Below, in pieces: positions 35,603 through 44,733 of a stretch of DNA of 64,000 nt. This DNA comes from JAAELZ01 sp965237485 (GTDB taxonomy: Bacteria; Pseudomonadota; Gammaproteobacteria; Arenicellales; Poriferihabitantaceae). Under the pieces are notes generated by a model that was given only the letters and a program-made list of their open reading frames with translations, was not told the DNA's origin and did no database searches. Position numbers and translations under genes: made by a program. The stretch spans positions 434,001-498,000 of the forward strand of contig CBDEFQ010000004.1 of the NCBI GenBank assembly GCA_965237485.1. Direction: 5' to 3'. The stretch's first letter is position 1. Each line of letters starts with the position of its first letter.

Positions 35603-36896
35603 GTGACAACCGCCACCGTTAAACTCTGGGGCACTGTCATTGGTTATGTATCAATGGAACAGGAATGAGCAGTTTGCACGCTTTGAATACGATCCTAAAT
35701 TTACCCAAAGCGGAATTGAGTTAGTGCCATTAATGATGTCGGCGCAGGCGCGGCATGTTTATCAATTTCCGGAACTTCATCCACGTGCATTTCACGGCTT
35801 GCCAGGTTTGCTCTCTGATAGTTTGCCCGATAAGTACGGAAATAGATTAATTGACGTATGGTTGGCGCAAACTGGGCGCCAAGCAAAGGACTTCAACGCT
35901 GTTGACAGGCTTTGTTACACTGCAAGTCGAGGTATGGGTGCGTTGGAGTTTGAGCCCTCGATACAAGACACTCGACCTGCTGATACCCAGCTTGAAGTAC
36001 AAGAATTAGTGCAGTTAGCGTCGATGGCCTTTGCCAATAAATCTACACTTGATACAAAATTGAGTAACCCCAGTGGCGATGCCGTTTTGGATATTCTAAG
36101 CGTAGGCACCTCAGCTGGCGGAGCACGTGCTAAGGCGGTGATCGCGTTTAACCCAGCCACCTTACAGGTGCGTTCAGGACAGCTTGATTTGCCCGCGGGT
36201 TATGAGCATTGGCTAATAAAATTCGATGGCGTACAATTCAATGGCGACTGGGGTGTGGCAGACCCAGCAGGTTATGGCTTGCTTGAATACAGTTATTATC
36301 AAATGGCTCGGGCTTGCGGTATCGACATGATGGAAAGTCGATTATTTTCGGAAAATGGCCGTAATCACTTTATGACAAAGCGTTTTGATCGTGAAAACGA
36401 GAGCGGCAAACAGTTTGTGCAAACCCTAGGCGCTATGGCGCATTTTGATTACTGGGAAAGCGGCTATTACGCTTACGAACAATTGTTTATGACAATGAAG
36501 CAATTGCAAGTTTCTCAGGCGTCAATAGAGCAACAGTTTCGCCGCGTGGTTTTCAATTTGGTCGCCTGTAATCAAGATGACCATGTCAAAAACTTTGCCT
36601 TTATGATGGATCGCAAAGGCAGCTGGGACATCAGTCCAGCGTATGATCTTTGTCATAGTGAGGGTAGCGAATTTACTCAACGTCACCAATTAAGTATAAA
36701 CGGTAAAACTACCGCTTTTAATAAAGCAGATATAAAACACTTAGCCGCCTACGCTGGTTTATCCCGCGGGCGAGAAAAGTTAATCCTTGAGCAACTGATT
36801 GATGTTTTTGCGGATTGGCATTTGCTGGCAGACAAATTAAATATTCCGATTGCACTGAAAGAGCATGTGCAGCGCACTTTGCGGTTGCAATGGTAG
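35603..36896 (+). pseudogene. hipA: hipA-like serine/threonine kinase toxin with N-terminal frameshift
   Basis: GTG at 35603 overlaps the hipB stop. Twenty codons read VTTATVKLWGTVIGYVSMEQ and then a stop follows, because of one extra base near 35663. The next frame carries the rest (NEQFARFEYDP onward). The kinase core is otherwise complete: GTSAGGARAKA activation-loop region, catalytic NQDDHVKNF near residue 310, SPAYDL metal site near 335. Initiation at TTG 35640 or ATG 35646 could still make a protein lacking only the first strand. In intact systems HipA phosphorylates GltX or another target to induce dormancy. The break may be what made loss of HipB tolerable. Confidence 0.78.
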
Positions 36897-36992
36897 TGGT
36901 AGAAGCCACTGTTAAATTGAGCTGTAAGGGGATTTCCTTAGCCTAAGGGTGACTAAAAGGGTGACCAAAAGATAATGACACGAAATCAGTGC

Positions 36993-37009
36993 TACACTAT
37001 AATAGTGTA
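36993..37009. promoter_or_regulatory. 17-bp perfect palindrome, probable toxin-antitoxin operator
   Basis: TACACTATAATAGTGTA is a perfect palindrome around one central base and ends immediately before the antitoxin ATG at 37010. RHH antitoxins bind such palindromes to repress their own operon. Confidence 0.6.
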
Positions 37010-37240
37010 ATGAAGAATGTAACCATTACCTTAGAAGAAGATGTAGCGAAGTGGGCACGTGTTTGGGCGGCCAATCATGATAGCAGTGTCTCTAAATTGT
37101 TAGGCAATGTGCTGAAATCTAAGATGATTCAGGAACAAGGCTATCAATTGGCGATGCAGCAATATTTAAATGCGCCTACAAAAGCACTAAAAGACGCTAC
37201 GCAGAGCTATCCTGGCCGAGCTAACTTGTATGACCGTTAA
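37010..37240 (+). CDS. Ribbon-helix-helix-type antitoxin
   Basis: A 76-residue protein starting MKNVTITLEEDVAKWARVWAA, a beta-strand followed by two helices as in MetJ/Arc-type (RHH) antitoxins; its C-terminal tail is the presumed toxin-binding part. The ATG at 37010 is preferred because the conserved strand begins there and the operator ends just before it. It overlaps the PIN toxin gene by 11 bases, typical of type II pairs. Confidence 0.78.
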   Translation: MKNVTITLEEDVAKWARVWAANHDSSVSKLLGNVLKSKMIQEQGYQLAMQQYLNAPTKALKDATQSYPGRANLYDR

Positions 37241-37670
37241 GGTTTTTGTAGATACCAATATTCTAGTTTACGCACGTGATTCGTCCGAAGCAGAAAAGCA
37301 AGTCGTTGCTAAGCAGTGGATGGAACATCTGTGGCAGCAGCGAGCTGGGCGCATTAGTTACCAATGCTGCAATGAGTACTATGTAATTACTACGCAACGA
37401 CTGAAGCCAGGTTTATCAAAACAAAAAGCGCGCCAGGATATTAGCGCGCTGGAGGCTTGGCAACCAATAGCAGTGAACCAAGCGGTGGTAGAAAATGCAT
37501 GGCGAATACAAGATAGGTATCAATTCTCTTGGTGGGATTGCCTAATATTATCGGCAGCACAGGTTCAAGGATGCCGGTTTTTGATAACTGAAGATTTACA
37601 ACATTTGCAGCAAATAGATGAGCTTGCTATTTTGAATCCATTTAAGTCCGATCTAAGCCAAATTGCATGA
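37230..37670 (+). CDS. PIN-domain ribonuclease toxin (VapC-like)
   Basis: A 146-residue PIN protein with the acidic metal-binding set: Asp in VFVDTNILVYA near residue 8, Glu in CCNEYYV near 48, Asp in SWWDCLILSAA near 106 and Asp in ITEDLQH near 124. VapC toxins cut tRNA or rRNA. The upstream RHH protein is the cognate antitoxin by position and overlap. Unlike the neighbouring hipBA pair, this module looks fully intact. Confidence 0.85.
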   Translation: MTVKVFVDTNILVYARDSSEAEKQVVAKQWMEHLWQQRAGRISYQCCNEYYVITTQRLKPGLSKQKARQDISALEAWQPIAVNQAVVENAWRIQDRYQFSWWDCLILSAAQVQGCRFLITEDLQHLQQIDELAILNPFKSDLSQIA

Positions 37671-37774
37671 CAAAACGAAGCCGCATTGTCTACATGTTTA
37701 GGGAGATGCTGCCAACAATGTTGAGGTCTTTTGTCTATAATCGCTTTGTTCAAAAATAATTGGTATTTGTTTAA

Positions 37775-38500
37775 ATGGCAGGTCACAGTAAATGGGCTAA
37801 CATCAAGCACCGCAAGGCGGCGCAAGATGCAAAGCGCGGCAAAATATTTACCAAACTTATTCGAGAAATAACTGTTGCAGCGCGCGCTGGTGGTGCAGAG
37901 GCCGATTCCAATCCGCGCCTGCGAACGGCCATCGATAAATCCCTAGGCTCGAACATGACCCGCGATACCATTGACCGCGCTATTGCGCGCGGTGTGGGCG
38001 ACTTAGATGGTCAGGTTATCGAAGAAGTGTTATACGAAGGATATGCCCCAAATGGTGTGGCCGTGCTGGTTGAATGCGCCACCGATAACCGCAACAGAAC
38101 CGTTGCAGAAGTGCGCCACGCTTTTACCAAGGCTGGTGGTAATTTAGGCACCGATGGTTCGGTGGCCTATTTGTTTACCAAGCAAGGCTCAATTGTTTTC
38201 TCTGACGTAGACGAAGAAGCGATTATGGATGCGGCATTAGAGGCGGGTGCCGAAGATATTGAAACCGAGGACGGGATGGCGGAAGTAATTACTGCTTATG
38301 GTGATTATTTTAGCGTGCTTGAAAATTTGAAAGCAGCTGGTTATCAACCAGAAATGGATGAAATTGTGCAACGTGCCTCGCTTGAAATTGAGCTTGATGA
38401 CGAACAAGCTGAAAGAATCCAAAGCTTAATCGATGTATTAGAAGATTTAGACGATGTGCAAAGCGTGTTTACCAACGCTTCGTTTCCACAGAGTGATTGA
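37775..38500 (+). CDS. yebC: YebC/PmpR family protein (TACO1 homologue)
   Basis: A 241-residue protein with the family start AGHSKWANIKHRKAAQDAKRGKIF and the acidic second domain. It has been described as a transcriptional regulator and, more recently, as a ribosome-associated factor helping difficult peptide stretches. It lies just upstream of ruvC as in most proteobacteria. Confidence 0.94.
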   Translation: MAGHSKWANIKHRKAAQDAKRGKIFTKLIREITVAARAGGAEADSNPRLRTAIDKSLGSNMTRDTIDRAIARGVGDLDGQVIEEVLYEGYAPNGVAVLVECATDNRNRTVAEVRHAFTKAGGNLGTDGSVAYLFTKQGSIVFSDVDEEAIMDAALEAGAEDIETEDGMAEVITAYGDYFSVLENLKAAGYQPEMDEIVQRASLEIELDDEQAERIQSLIDVLEDLDDVQSVFTNASFPQSD

Positions 38501-38569
38501 GCTGCCGCAACTAACGAAGCAAGCCGTGTCGTATTCGGCACCTTCTTTCACCCTCGCTTAATCTAGACT

Positions 38570-39070
38570 ATGCGAGTGCTAGGCATCGATCCGGGTTCAC
38601 GCATTACCGGCCTAGGTGTGGTCGAGTTTAAGGGCAGAGAGCTTATTGGCATACAAAGTCAAGCGGTGCGATTGGGCGGCGGAGAGCTTTCATTGCGCCT
38701 TGGTGAAATTTATCAAGCTGTCACTAATATGATTTTAGAAACCCAGCCCGATGTGGTGGCGGTAGAACAAGTATTTATGGCGACGAATGCCAAAGCGGCA
38801 CTTACCTTGGGTCATGCGCGTGGGAGTGCGGTTTGCGCAGCGGTTAATGCGGGTGTGCCTGTGGTTGAATATAGTGCAAAACAAATCAAGCAATCAGTAG
38901 TGGGCACGGGCGGCGCCGCTAAGGCGCAGGTACAACATATGGTACGTATATTGTTGCGTTTAACTCAAACACCTCAATCAGATGCGGCCGATGCGCTGGC
39001 TTGTGCGATATGCCATTTGCATAGTGCGCAACTGCAACAAAAATTGTCTCAAGGGAGGCGCAACGCATGA
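38570..39070 (+). CDS. ruvC: Holliday junction resolvase RuvC
   Basis: A 166-residue endonuclease with the metal-binding acids in GIDPGSRITGLGV (Asp near 6), VVAVEQVFMA (Glu near 66) and SDAADALACA (two Asp near 140). RuvC cleaves Holliday junctions positioned by RuvAB. It overlaps ruvA by four bases (ATGA). Confidence 0.95.
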   Translation: MRVLGIDPGSRITGLGVVEFKGRELIGIQSQAVRLGGGELSLRLGEIYQAVTNMILETQPDVVAVEQVFMATNAKAALTLGHARGSAVCAAVNAGVPVVEYSAKQIKQSVVGTGGAAKAQVQHMVRILLRLTQTPQSDAADALACAICHLHSAQLQQKLSQGRRNA

Positions 39071-39663
39071 TAGGTTTTCTTAGAGGGCATATACTCAATA
39101 AAGAGCCACCGTACTTAGTAATAGATGTTGGCGGTGTCGGATACGAGCTTGAGGCGTCAATGAATACTTTTTACGCCCTTGCTGATTTGGATGAAGAAGT
39201 GTCTTTGCACGTGCACATGGTGGTGCGGGAAGACGCACAATTATTATACGGTTTTACCAGCTTGTCAGAACGCGCACTATTTCGTGCATTGCTTAAAGTT
39301 AACGGTGTAGGTCCGAGGGTGGCATTAGCGATTCTTTCAACCTTATCGGCCGAAGAGTTTGCACTCTGCGTACACAACGAAGATGTGGCTGCGATGGTTA
39401 GAGTACCAGGAATCGGTCGTAAAACCGCCGAACGCTTGATTATAGAAATGCGCGACCGTTTACCGCAGGCAAGCGGTAAATTGGGTGTAATGCCGGGTGC
39501 GACCCCGCAAACAAGTAACAGTGGTGATGCGATTAGCGCTCTAATTGCGCTTGGCTACAAACCGGCTGATGCCAGCCAAGTAGTACGTGGCTTGCCAGAG
39601 GTGAATACTTTGTCTCGAGAAGCAATTATTCGCCTTGCACTTAAAACTATGTCGTCTAAATAG
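39067..39663 (+). CDS. ruvA: Holliday junction branch-migration protein RuvA
   Basis: A 198-residue protein: an N-terminal OB domain beginning MIGFLRGHIL, a central pair of helix-hairpin-helix motifs (LLKVNGVGPRVALAIL and VPGIGRKTAERLI), and a C-terminal domain that contacts RuvB. Its stop is eight bases before the ruvB ATG. Confidence 0.95.
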   Translation: MIGFLRGHILNKEPPYLVIDVGGVGYELEASMNTFYALADLDEEVSLHVHMVVREDAQLLYGFTSLSERALFRALLKVNGVGPRVALAILSTLSAEEFALCVHNEDVAAMVRVPGIGRKTAERLIIEMRDRLPQASGKLGVMPGATPQTSNSGDAISALIALGYKPADASQVVRGLPEVNTLSREAIIRLALKTMSSK

Positions 39664-39670
39664 CAGTAGC

Positions 39671-40732
39671 ATGCAAAACCCCTACGAACGTGACCCCGTT
39701 TTATCTGGCTCAATTGAGCTTGATTCGATGAATGAACAAGCCTTAGATAGAAGTCTGCGACCGCCAACGCTGGTTGAGTTTGTCGGGCAAGAAAAGCTTA
39801 AAGAACAGTTATCAATTTTTATTCAAGCCGCGCGTCAGCGCGGCGATGCCCTAGACCACGTTTTGTTCTTCGGCCCCCCAGGCCTAGGAAAAACCACTTT
39901 GGCAAATATCCTTGCCACAGAAATGGGTTCGACAATGCGTCAGACCTCTGGCCCCGTAATCGAAAAAGCAGGCGATCTAGCAGCCATGCTCACTAACCTA
40001 GAAGAAAATGACGTCTTGTTTATTGACGAAATACACCGCTTAAGCCCAGCGATTGAAGAAATACTCTATCCCGCAATGGAGGATTATCAGTTAGATATCG
40101 TAATCGGCGAAGGGCCAGCAGCGCGTTCGATTCAACTCAATTTGCCACCATTTACGCTGATTGGTGCGACGACCAGAGCGGGATTGTTAACTTCACCATT
40201 GCGCGATCGCTTTGGCATCGTACAGCGTTTAGAGTTTTACAGCACCGTAGAACTAGCTAGCATTGTAAAACGCTCAGCCAACATCATGGGTATTGCGGCA
40301 GAGGAGCAAGGTGTGCTTGAAGTGGCCACGCGCTCACGCGGTACACCGCGCATTGCGAATCGCTTGTTGCGACGGGTGCGTGATTACGCCCAAGTTAAAG
40401 GCGATGGCGTTATCACCGAGCAAATTGCTTGCAAAGCGCTGGAAATGCTGGAAGTTGATAAACACGGTATGGACAATTTAGATCGCAATTTATTAATTGC
40501 GCTGGTTGAAAAATTTGACGGCGGGCCGGTTGGTGTCGACAGTTTAGCAGCCGCAATTAGCGAGGAGCGTGGAACCATAGAAGATGTCATTGAGCCTTTC
40601 TTGATTCAACAAGGTTTTATGATGCGTACGCCAAGAGGCAGAATGGCAACGCGCGCAACTTGGCAGCACTTGGAGCTAAATCCTCCCAGCAGTCATCCTC
40701 AAACTCAGTTGTTTGAAAACGGTGGGGAATAA
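39671..40732 (+). CDS. ruvB: Holliday junction ATPase RuvB
   Basis: A 353-residue AAA+ motor with Walker A GPPGLGKTTLANI near residue 70, Walker B LFIDEIHRL near 120, sensor 1 IGATTRAGLL near 167 and the C-terminal winged helix (PRGRMATRATWQHL). The ATG at 39671 gives the canonical N-terminus; an in-frame extension to 39635 would overlap ruvA and is rejected. Confidence 0.96.
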   Translation: MQNPYERDPVLSGSIELDSMNEQALDRSLRPPTLVEFVGQEKLKEQLSIFIQAARQRGDALDHVLFFGPPGLGKTTLANILATEMGSTMRQTSGPVIEKAGDLAAMLTNLEENDVLFIDEIHRLSPAIEEILYPAMEDYQLDIVIGEGPAARSIQLNLPPFTLIGATTRAGLLTSPLRDRFGIVQRLEFYSTVELASIVKRSANIMGIAAEEQGVLEVATRSRGTPRIANRLLRRVRDYAQVKGDGVITEQIACKALEMLEVDKHGMDNLDRNLLIALVEKFDGGPVGVDSLAAAISEERGTIEDVIEPFLIQQGFMMRTPRGRMATRATWQHLELNPPSSHPQTQLFENGGE

Positions 40733-40806
40733 TCTGTGTGGTTAATCATGAATTCATTTGGTTTGCGTATATTTACGTTTCATAATCTGCATAGCCGAAT
40801 TGGTTT

Positions 40807-41214
40807 GTGAGTGCCCAAATCTTTACTTGGCCGGTACGTATTTATTACGAAGATACTGATGCAGGTGGCGTGGTGTATCACGCGAATTATTTGCGCTATA
40901 TGGAACGTGCCTGCAACGAGTGGTTGCGTTCGCTGGGTAGGTCAATAAAGCAAATTAATCAGCAAGATGGTTGTTTGTTTGCGGTGGCCTCGCTTGATTT
41001 GCAATATAAAGTGCCTGCGAAGTTAGATGATGAGCTACTAATAACGGCGTAATTAACCAAATTAAAACGAGTTTCTATGGTGCTAAAACAGCAAGTACTC
41101 AGAGGCGATGAACAAATCGTCGTCGGTAATTTAACCCTTGTTAGCGTTTCTAACCAAACATTCAAACCCGTTGCTCTGCCCAAGATATTGGCAACTTACC
41201 CACTCAATACATAA
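40807..41214 (+). pseudogene. ybgC: ybgC acyl-CoA thioesterase with an in-frame premature stop
   Basis: A GTG start at 40807 opens a hotdog-fold thioesterase: RIYYEDTDAGGVVYHANYLRYMERA carries the catalytic Asp. The frame ends at TAA 41050-41052 (81 residues). The same frame stays open after the stop and codes for the expected second half (LTKLKRVSMVLKQQVLRGDE...) until TAA 41212-41214, giving 135 residues in total. A single substitution, for example CAA to TAA, explains the lesion. The gene lies 12 bases before tolQ, its standard place as first gene of the tol-pal operon. Confidence 0.85.
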
Positions 41215-41225
41215 AGCGAATAACA

Positions 41226-41909
41226 ATGGACCAAAGTACTTCAATTATCGCTCTAATCCTAAACGCAAGTTTTATTGTTCAGCTGGTGCTGCTGATTTTG
41301 CTTGTTGCGTCGATCGTTTCGTGGACACTTATTTTCAAGAAATCGTCGCAACTCAAAAGGCTCGAAAATAGTGCTGATGATTTCGAAGATGATTTTTGGT
41401 CGGTGGGTGACATGAATCGCCTGCACCATACTTGGGCTGGGCAGAATAGCCAAAACGAAGGTATGTCGGCTATTTTCGTGGCGGGCTATCGTGAGTATTC
41501 GCGTTTAGCAAAAAAACCAAATTTAGGGCGCACTGAGATCATTGACGGCGTTAATCGTGCCATGCGGGTGGTGCTCAATCGCGAGATCGATGAACTTGAA
41601 CATCATTTGCCATTTCTCGCGACCGTTGGCTCAACCGCACCGTATGTCGGCTTGTTTGGCACAGTATGGGGTATTATGAATTCGTTTCGATCCTTAGGTG
41701 CGATGAAGCAAGTCACCATTGCCACTGTCGCGCCCGGTATATCTGAGGCATTGATAGCTACTGCTATGGGTCTATTTGCTGCCATTCCTGCGGTAATTGC
41801 TTATAACCGTTTGGCAACGAAGTCCGAACGATTGGGTTCGCGTTACGAAATATTTATGGAAGAATTCTTAAGCATTGTAAACCGTCAAATTGTAACGCAG
41901 AAGGATTAG
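41226..41909 (+). CDS. tolQ: Tol-Pal system proton channel subunit TolQ
   Basis: A 227-residue inner-membrane protein with three helices (about 15-37, 135-155, 170-195) and the ExbB/TolQ motif LPFLATVGSTAPYVGLFGTVWGIM. With TolR it forms the proton-driven motor that pulls on TolA during outer-membrane constriction. Confidence 0.95.
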   Translation: MDQSTSIIALILNASFIVQLVLLILLVASIVSWTLIFKKSSQLKRLENSADDFEDDFWSVGDMNRLHHTWAGQNSQNEGMSAIFVAGYREYSRLAKKPNLGRTEIIDGVNRAMRVVLNREIDELEHHLPFLATVGSTAPYVGLFGTVWGIMNSFRSLGAMKQVTIATVAPGISEALIATAMGLFAAIPAVIAYNRLATKSERLGSRYEIFMEEFLSIVNRQIVTQKD

Positions 41910-41913
41910 CCAG

Positions 41914-42336
41914 ATGAGATTACGTCATCGCAGCAAAAAACGTTTGATGGGGGAGATCAATGTAGTCCCGTACATCGACGTTATGTTGGTGTTGCTGGTT
42001 ATCTTTATGGTGACTGCGCCGTTATTAAGTACGGGTGTAGATGTTGAACTGCCTTCAGCTAAAGCTTCCCCGCTCCCTGATCCGGAATTGGAGCCTTTCG
42101 TGTTAACGGTGGATAAGCACGGGGAGTACTACTTAAATGATAACGAAGAGCCAATTGAGTCAATCAAAGAAATTCAAAGGCAAGCTGTTATTGTTCTGAA
42201 AAAAGAACCTAATACTCCATTTGTGGTTCGAGGAGATGTAGCGGTACCTTATGGTGAAATCGTTAAAGGGATGGTTGTGCTTCAAGGTGCAGGTGTCGAG
42301 AAAGTGGGTATGGCAACCAAAGCACCTGAACAGTAA
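41914..42336 (+). CDS. tolR: Tol-Pal system protein TolR
   Basis: A 140-residue ExbD/TolR protein: basic N-terminus, one membrane helix containing the essential Asp (VVPYIDVMLVLLVIFMVTAP, about residues 18-37) and a periplasmic domain. It starts four bases after tolQ. Confidence 0.95.
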   Translation: MRLRHRSKKRLMGEINVVPYIDVMLVLLVIFMVTAPLLSTGVDVELPSAKASPLPDPELEPFVLTVDKHGEYYLNDNEEPIESIKEIQRQAVIVLKKEPNTPFVVRGDVAVPYGEIVKGMVVLQGAGVEKVGMATKAPEQ

Positions 42337-42371
42337 ATGGCATTGCTAACGTTAAGTTAAGCATTGCTAAA

Positions 42372-43370
42372 ATGATCAAGGCTGAAATCAGTAATTTCCT
42401 TCGTAATGCTTTCGCGCTAATTCTTGCGCTGATAGTGCATGCCTTGTTGTTTGGTTTAATTGGATTAAGTTCCTATCTTACAAAACCAGCTAAGCTTATT
42501 GCAGAGCAGCCGATGCAGGCGGTTGTGATAACTGATTTACCAGATGTTGTGTCCGAACCCGAAGTAGAACCAGAGCCAGTTGTCGAAGAAATTAAACAGC
42601 CCAAGCCAGAACCCGAGCCCGTTGTTGAAGAAAAGCCTAAGCCAAAACCAAAAGATAAGTTTAAGTACGAATGTGACGGTGTGGTGTATGAGGTAGACAG
42701 TAAAACTGAGGCTGACCGCTTGCAAGCAGAATGCGATGCCAAGTTAAAAGCTAAGAAACAAGAGGAGGAAAAGAAAAAACTCCAAGCTGAAAAAGAAAAA
42801 GCCGAGAAAAAGAAGCAAGGAGAGTTGAAGAAAAAGAAGCTGGATGAAGAGAAAAAACGCAAGGAAGAAAAGAAGAGACAGGCTGAATTGAAGAAAGAGC
42901 AAGCACGAAAGAAAGCCGAGGAAGAGAAAACTAGAAAGCAAAAGGAAGCAGAAGTAAAACGAAAGCGTGGAGAGAAAGCCGCAAAAGAAAAGGCCGCCAC
43001 CGAAAAGGCTGCTAAAGAACAAGCTATCGCCGATCAGCACGCTCAAGAAGCAGCGTTGCAAGAGCAAATTAACGCGGACCGAATCAAAGGCGAGAAAAAT
43101 GCCGCGTGGCGCGCTGCAGATAGCCGAATAAAACAGGCGATAAATAGTCAGTTTAACCTAAACTTATTCTCAACTGATTTGAAAGCCTACTATGAAATTC
43201 AGCTTCAGCCGGGTGGGTATGTGGTAAACGTAAAGCTAAAGCGTAGCAGTGGGAACGCGCTTTATGATGAGGAGGGAAGACGGGCGATTTTAAAAGCTTC
43301 GCCCTTGCCAATACCAACAGATCTTAGATATTTTGATAGCACCATTGATTACGATCACGCTAATTACTAG
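42372..43370 (+). CDS. tolA: Tol-Pal system protein TolA
   Basis: A 332-residue periplasm-spanning protein: a single N-terminal membrane helix (about 12-34), a Pro/Glu/Val-rich stretch, a long Lys/Glu/Ala coiled-coil domain (about 125-235) and a globular C-terminal domain that meets TolB/Pal. A cysteine pair lies in an insert near residues 100-118 (KYECDGVVYEV...LQAECDA), just before the coiled coil. The coiled-coil codons produce long antisense frames that are not genes. Confidence 0.93.
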   Translation: MIKAEISNFLRNAFALILALIVHALLFGLIGLSSYLTKPAKLIAEQPMQAVVITDLPDVVSEPEVEPEPVVEEIKQPKPEPEPVVEEKPKPKPKDKFKYECDGVVYEVDSKTEADRLQAECDAKLKAKKQEEEKKKLQAEKEKAEKKKQGELKKKKLDEEKKRKEEKKRQAELKKEQARKKAEEEKTRKQKEAEVKRKRGEKAAKEKAATEKAAKEQAIADQHAQEAALQEQINADRIKGEKNAAWRAADSRIKQAINSQFNLNLFSTDLKAYYEIQLQPGGYVVNVKLKRSSGNALYDEEGRRAILKASPLPIPTDLRYFDSTIDYDHANY

Positions 43371-43380
43371 ACGATTACAA

Positions 43381-44670
43381 ATGAAAAGATTTTTGCATAT
43401 AGTTTTTATACTTATTGCGCTAACACTTCCAGTTAATGCGGCAATTACCATTAGTAATTCGGGTGGTATTAAAGCAGGTACCCCTATCGCTATTGTCCCT
43501 TTTTCGGTTAAACCTGCTCAAAATCTGTCACAGCCAATTTGGGAGATTGTCGCTTCTGATCTCGCGCGTAGCGGACGCTTTGAACCCCTACCCGCGAGTG
43601 ATTTCTTGAGCATGCCAACATCACTGCCTCAAGTACGCTATAAGGATTGGCGTTTACTCAAAATGAATGCCATCGTAATCGGCGAGGTGCAGCAAATTGC
43701 TACCGATTCTTATAATGTTACTTTCCGTTTGCTCGATGTTTTTAACGAGTCACAACTAGATGCGTATTCTTACCCTGGTGTAAAGAGTTCGCAGTTACGA
43801 AAAGCGGCACACAAAATCAGTGACAGAATCTACGAAAAGATGACGGGTATACCGGGTGCCTTTGATACCAAAATGGCTTATGTTAAATCTAGCGGGGAAG
43901 GCGAGAGCAAACGCTACTTTTTGCAAGTGGCTGACTCGGATGGCTATAACGACAAAACGATATTGGAATCTCGTCAGCCCATTATGTCACCTGCATGGGC
44001 GCCTAATGGACAGCATTTGGCATACGTATCTTTTGAAAGCCGCCGCGCAGTTATTTATCAACAAAGCTTGCGCACGGGTGAACGCTCCAAAGTTGCAGAT
44101 TATCCGCGAATTAATGCCGCGCCAGCCTGGTCGCCCGATGGTAGTAAATTGGCGATGAGCCTATCTAAAGATGGCAACTCGGAAATATATGTTAAGAATT
44201 TACAAACGGGTAACTTACTGCGCGTGACTGACAATCGCGCGCCGGATACCTCGCCTTCATGGTCACCTGATGGGCGAAGTTTGGTATTTTCCTCGGGTCG
44301 TTCAGGACGGCCGCAGATTTATCAGGTGAGCGCTTTAGGCGGCGAGGCTAAACGGCTTACTTTTAGTGGTAGCTCTAATCAGCGCGCTTCTTTTTCGCCT
44401 GATGGAAAAAAATTAGTATTGATAACCGACGTTGACGGCGGTTTTAAAGTAGGCATTTATTCGATGCAGAATCGTAGCATCAGAACTTTGACTTCGTCTA
44501 ACTTAGATGAATCACCGAGTTTTGCCCCCAATGGTGAGATGATTTTATACTCTACCGTTAAAGGCGGGCGTAACGTTTTGTCTGCAGTTTCTGCGGATGC
44601 CAGTGTGCAACAAGTGTTAAGATTCGGCCGTGACCCTGTTAAGGCACCAGCATGGTCGCCGAAACTATAA
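43381..44670 (+). CDS. tolB: Tol-Pal system beta-propeller protein TolB
   Basis: A 429-residue periplasmic protein with a signal peptide (MKRFLHIVFILIALTLPVNA), an N-terminal TolB domain and a six-bladed propeller whose blades show the repeating PAWSPDG / SPSWSPDG / RASFSPDGKKL pattern. The ATG at 43381 starts the signal peptide and lies ten bases after the tolA stop. Confidence 0.95.
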   Translation: MKRFLHIVFILIALTLPVNAAITISNSGGIKAGTPIAIVPFSVKPAQNLSQPIWEIVASDLARSGRFEPLPASDFLSMPTSLPQVRYKDWRLLKMNAIVIGEVQQIATDSYNVTFRLLDVFNESQLDAYSYPGVKSSQLRKAAHKISDRIYEKMTGIPGAFDTKMAYVKSSGEGESKRYFLQVADSDGYNDKTILESRQPIMSPAWAPNGQHLAYVSFESRRAVIYQQSLRTGERSKVADYPRINAAPAWSPDGSKLAMSLSKDGNSEIYVKNLQTGNLLRVTDNRAPDTSPSWSPDGRSLVFSSGRSGRPQIYQVSALGGEAKRLTFSGSSNQRASFSPDGKKLVLITDVDGGFKVGIYSMQNRSIRTLTSSNLDESPSFAPNGEMILYSTVKGGRNVLSAVSADASVQQVLRFGRDPVKAPAWSPKL

Positions 44671-44733
44671 TCCACCGAAAATATTTACCTAAATATTCTG
44701 TATTAAACAATTGAGAAACCCAGAGGATACTAA

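Larger units (their letters stand above)
33868..35606 (+). pseudogene. hipB: hipB-like antitoxin interrupted by an IS256-family element
   Basis: The gene begins at ATG 33868 (MKLNNLTPDQSILSELGTRL) and is broken at 33926 by the IS. It resumes at 35330 after a second copy of the 9-bp duplication. Joining the parts gives an uninterrupted protein of about 110 residues with a Cro/CI helix-turn-helix (RLAQQSGIGVATLRRIEDG), ending at TGA 35604-35606, which overlaps the hipA GTG start. The reconstruction is exact in frame, so the break is due to the IS alone. The 3' piece may still be translated from an internal start but lacks the first part of the DNA-binding domain. Confidence 0.85.

Noticed and set aside
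42473..43067. Long antisense frames opposite tolA
   Set aside because: Low-complexity Ser/Phe/Leu translations caused by the Lys/Glu-rich coiled-coil codons of tolA.
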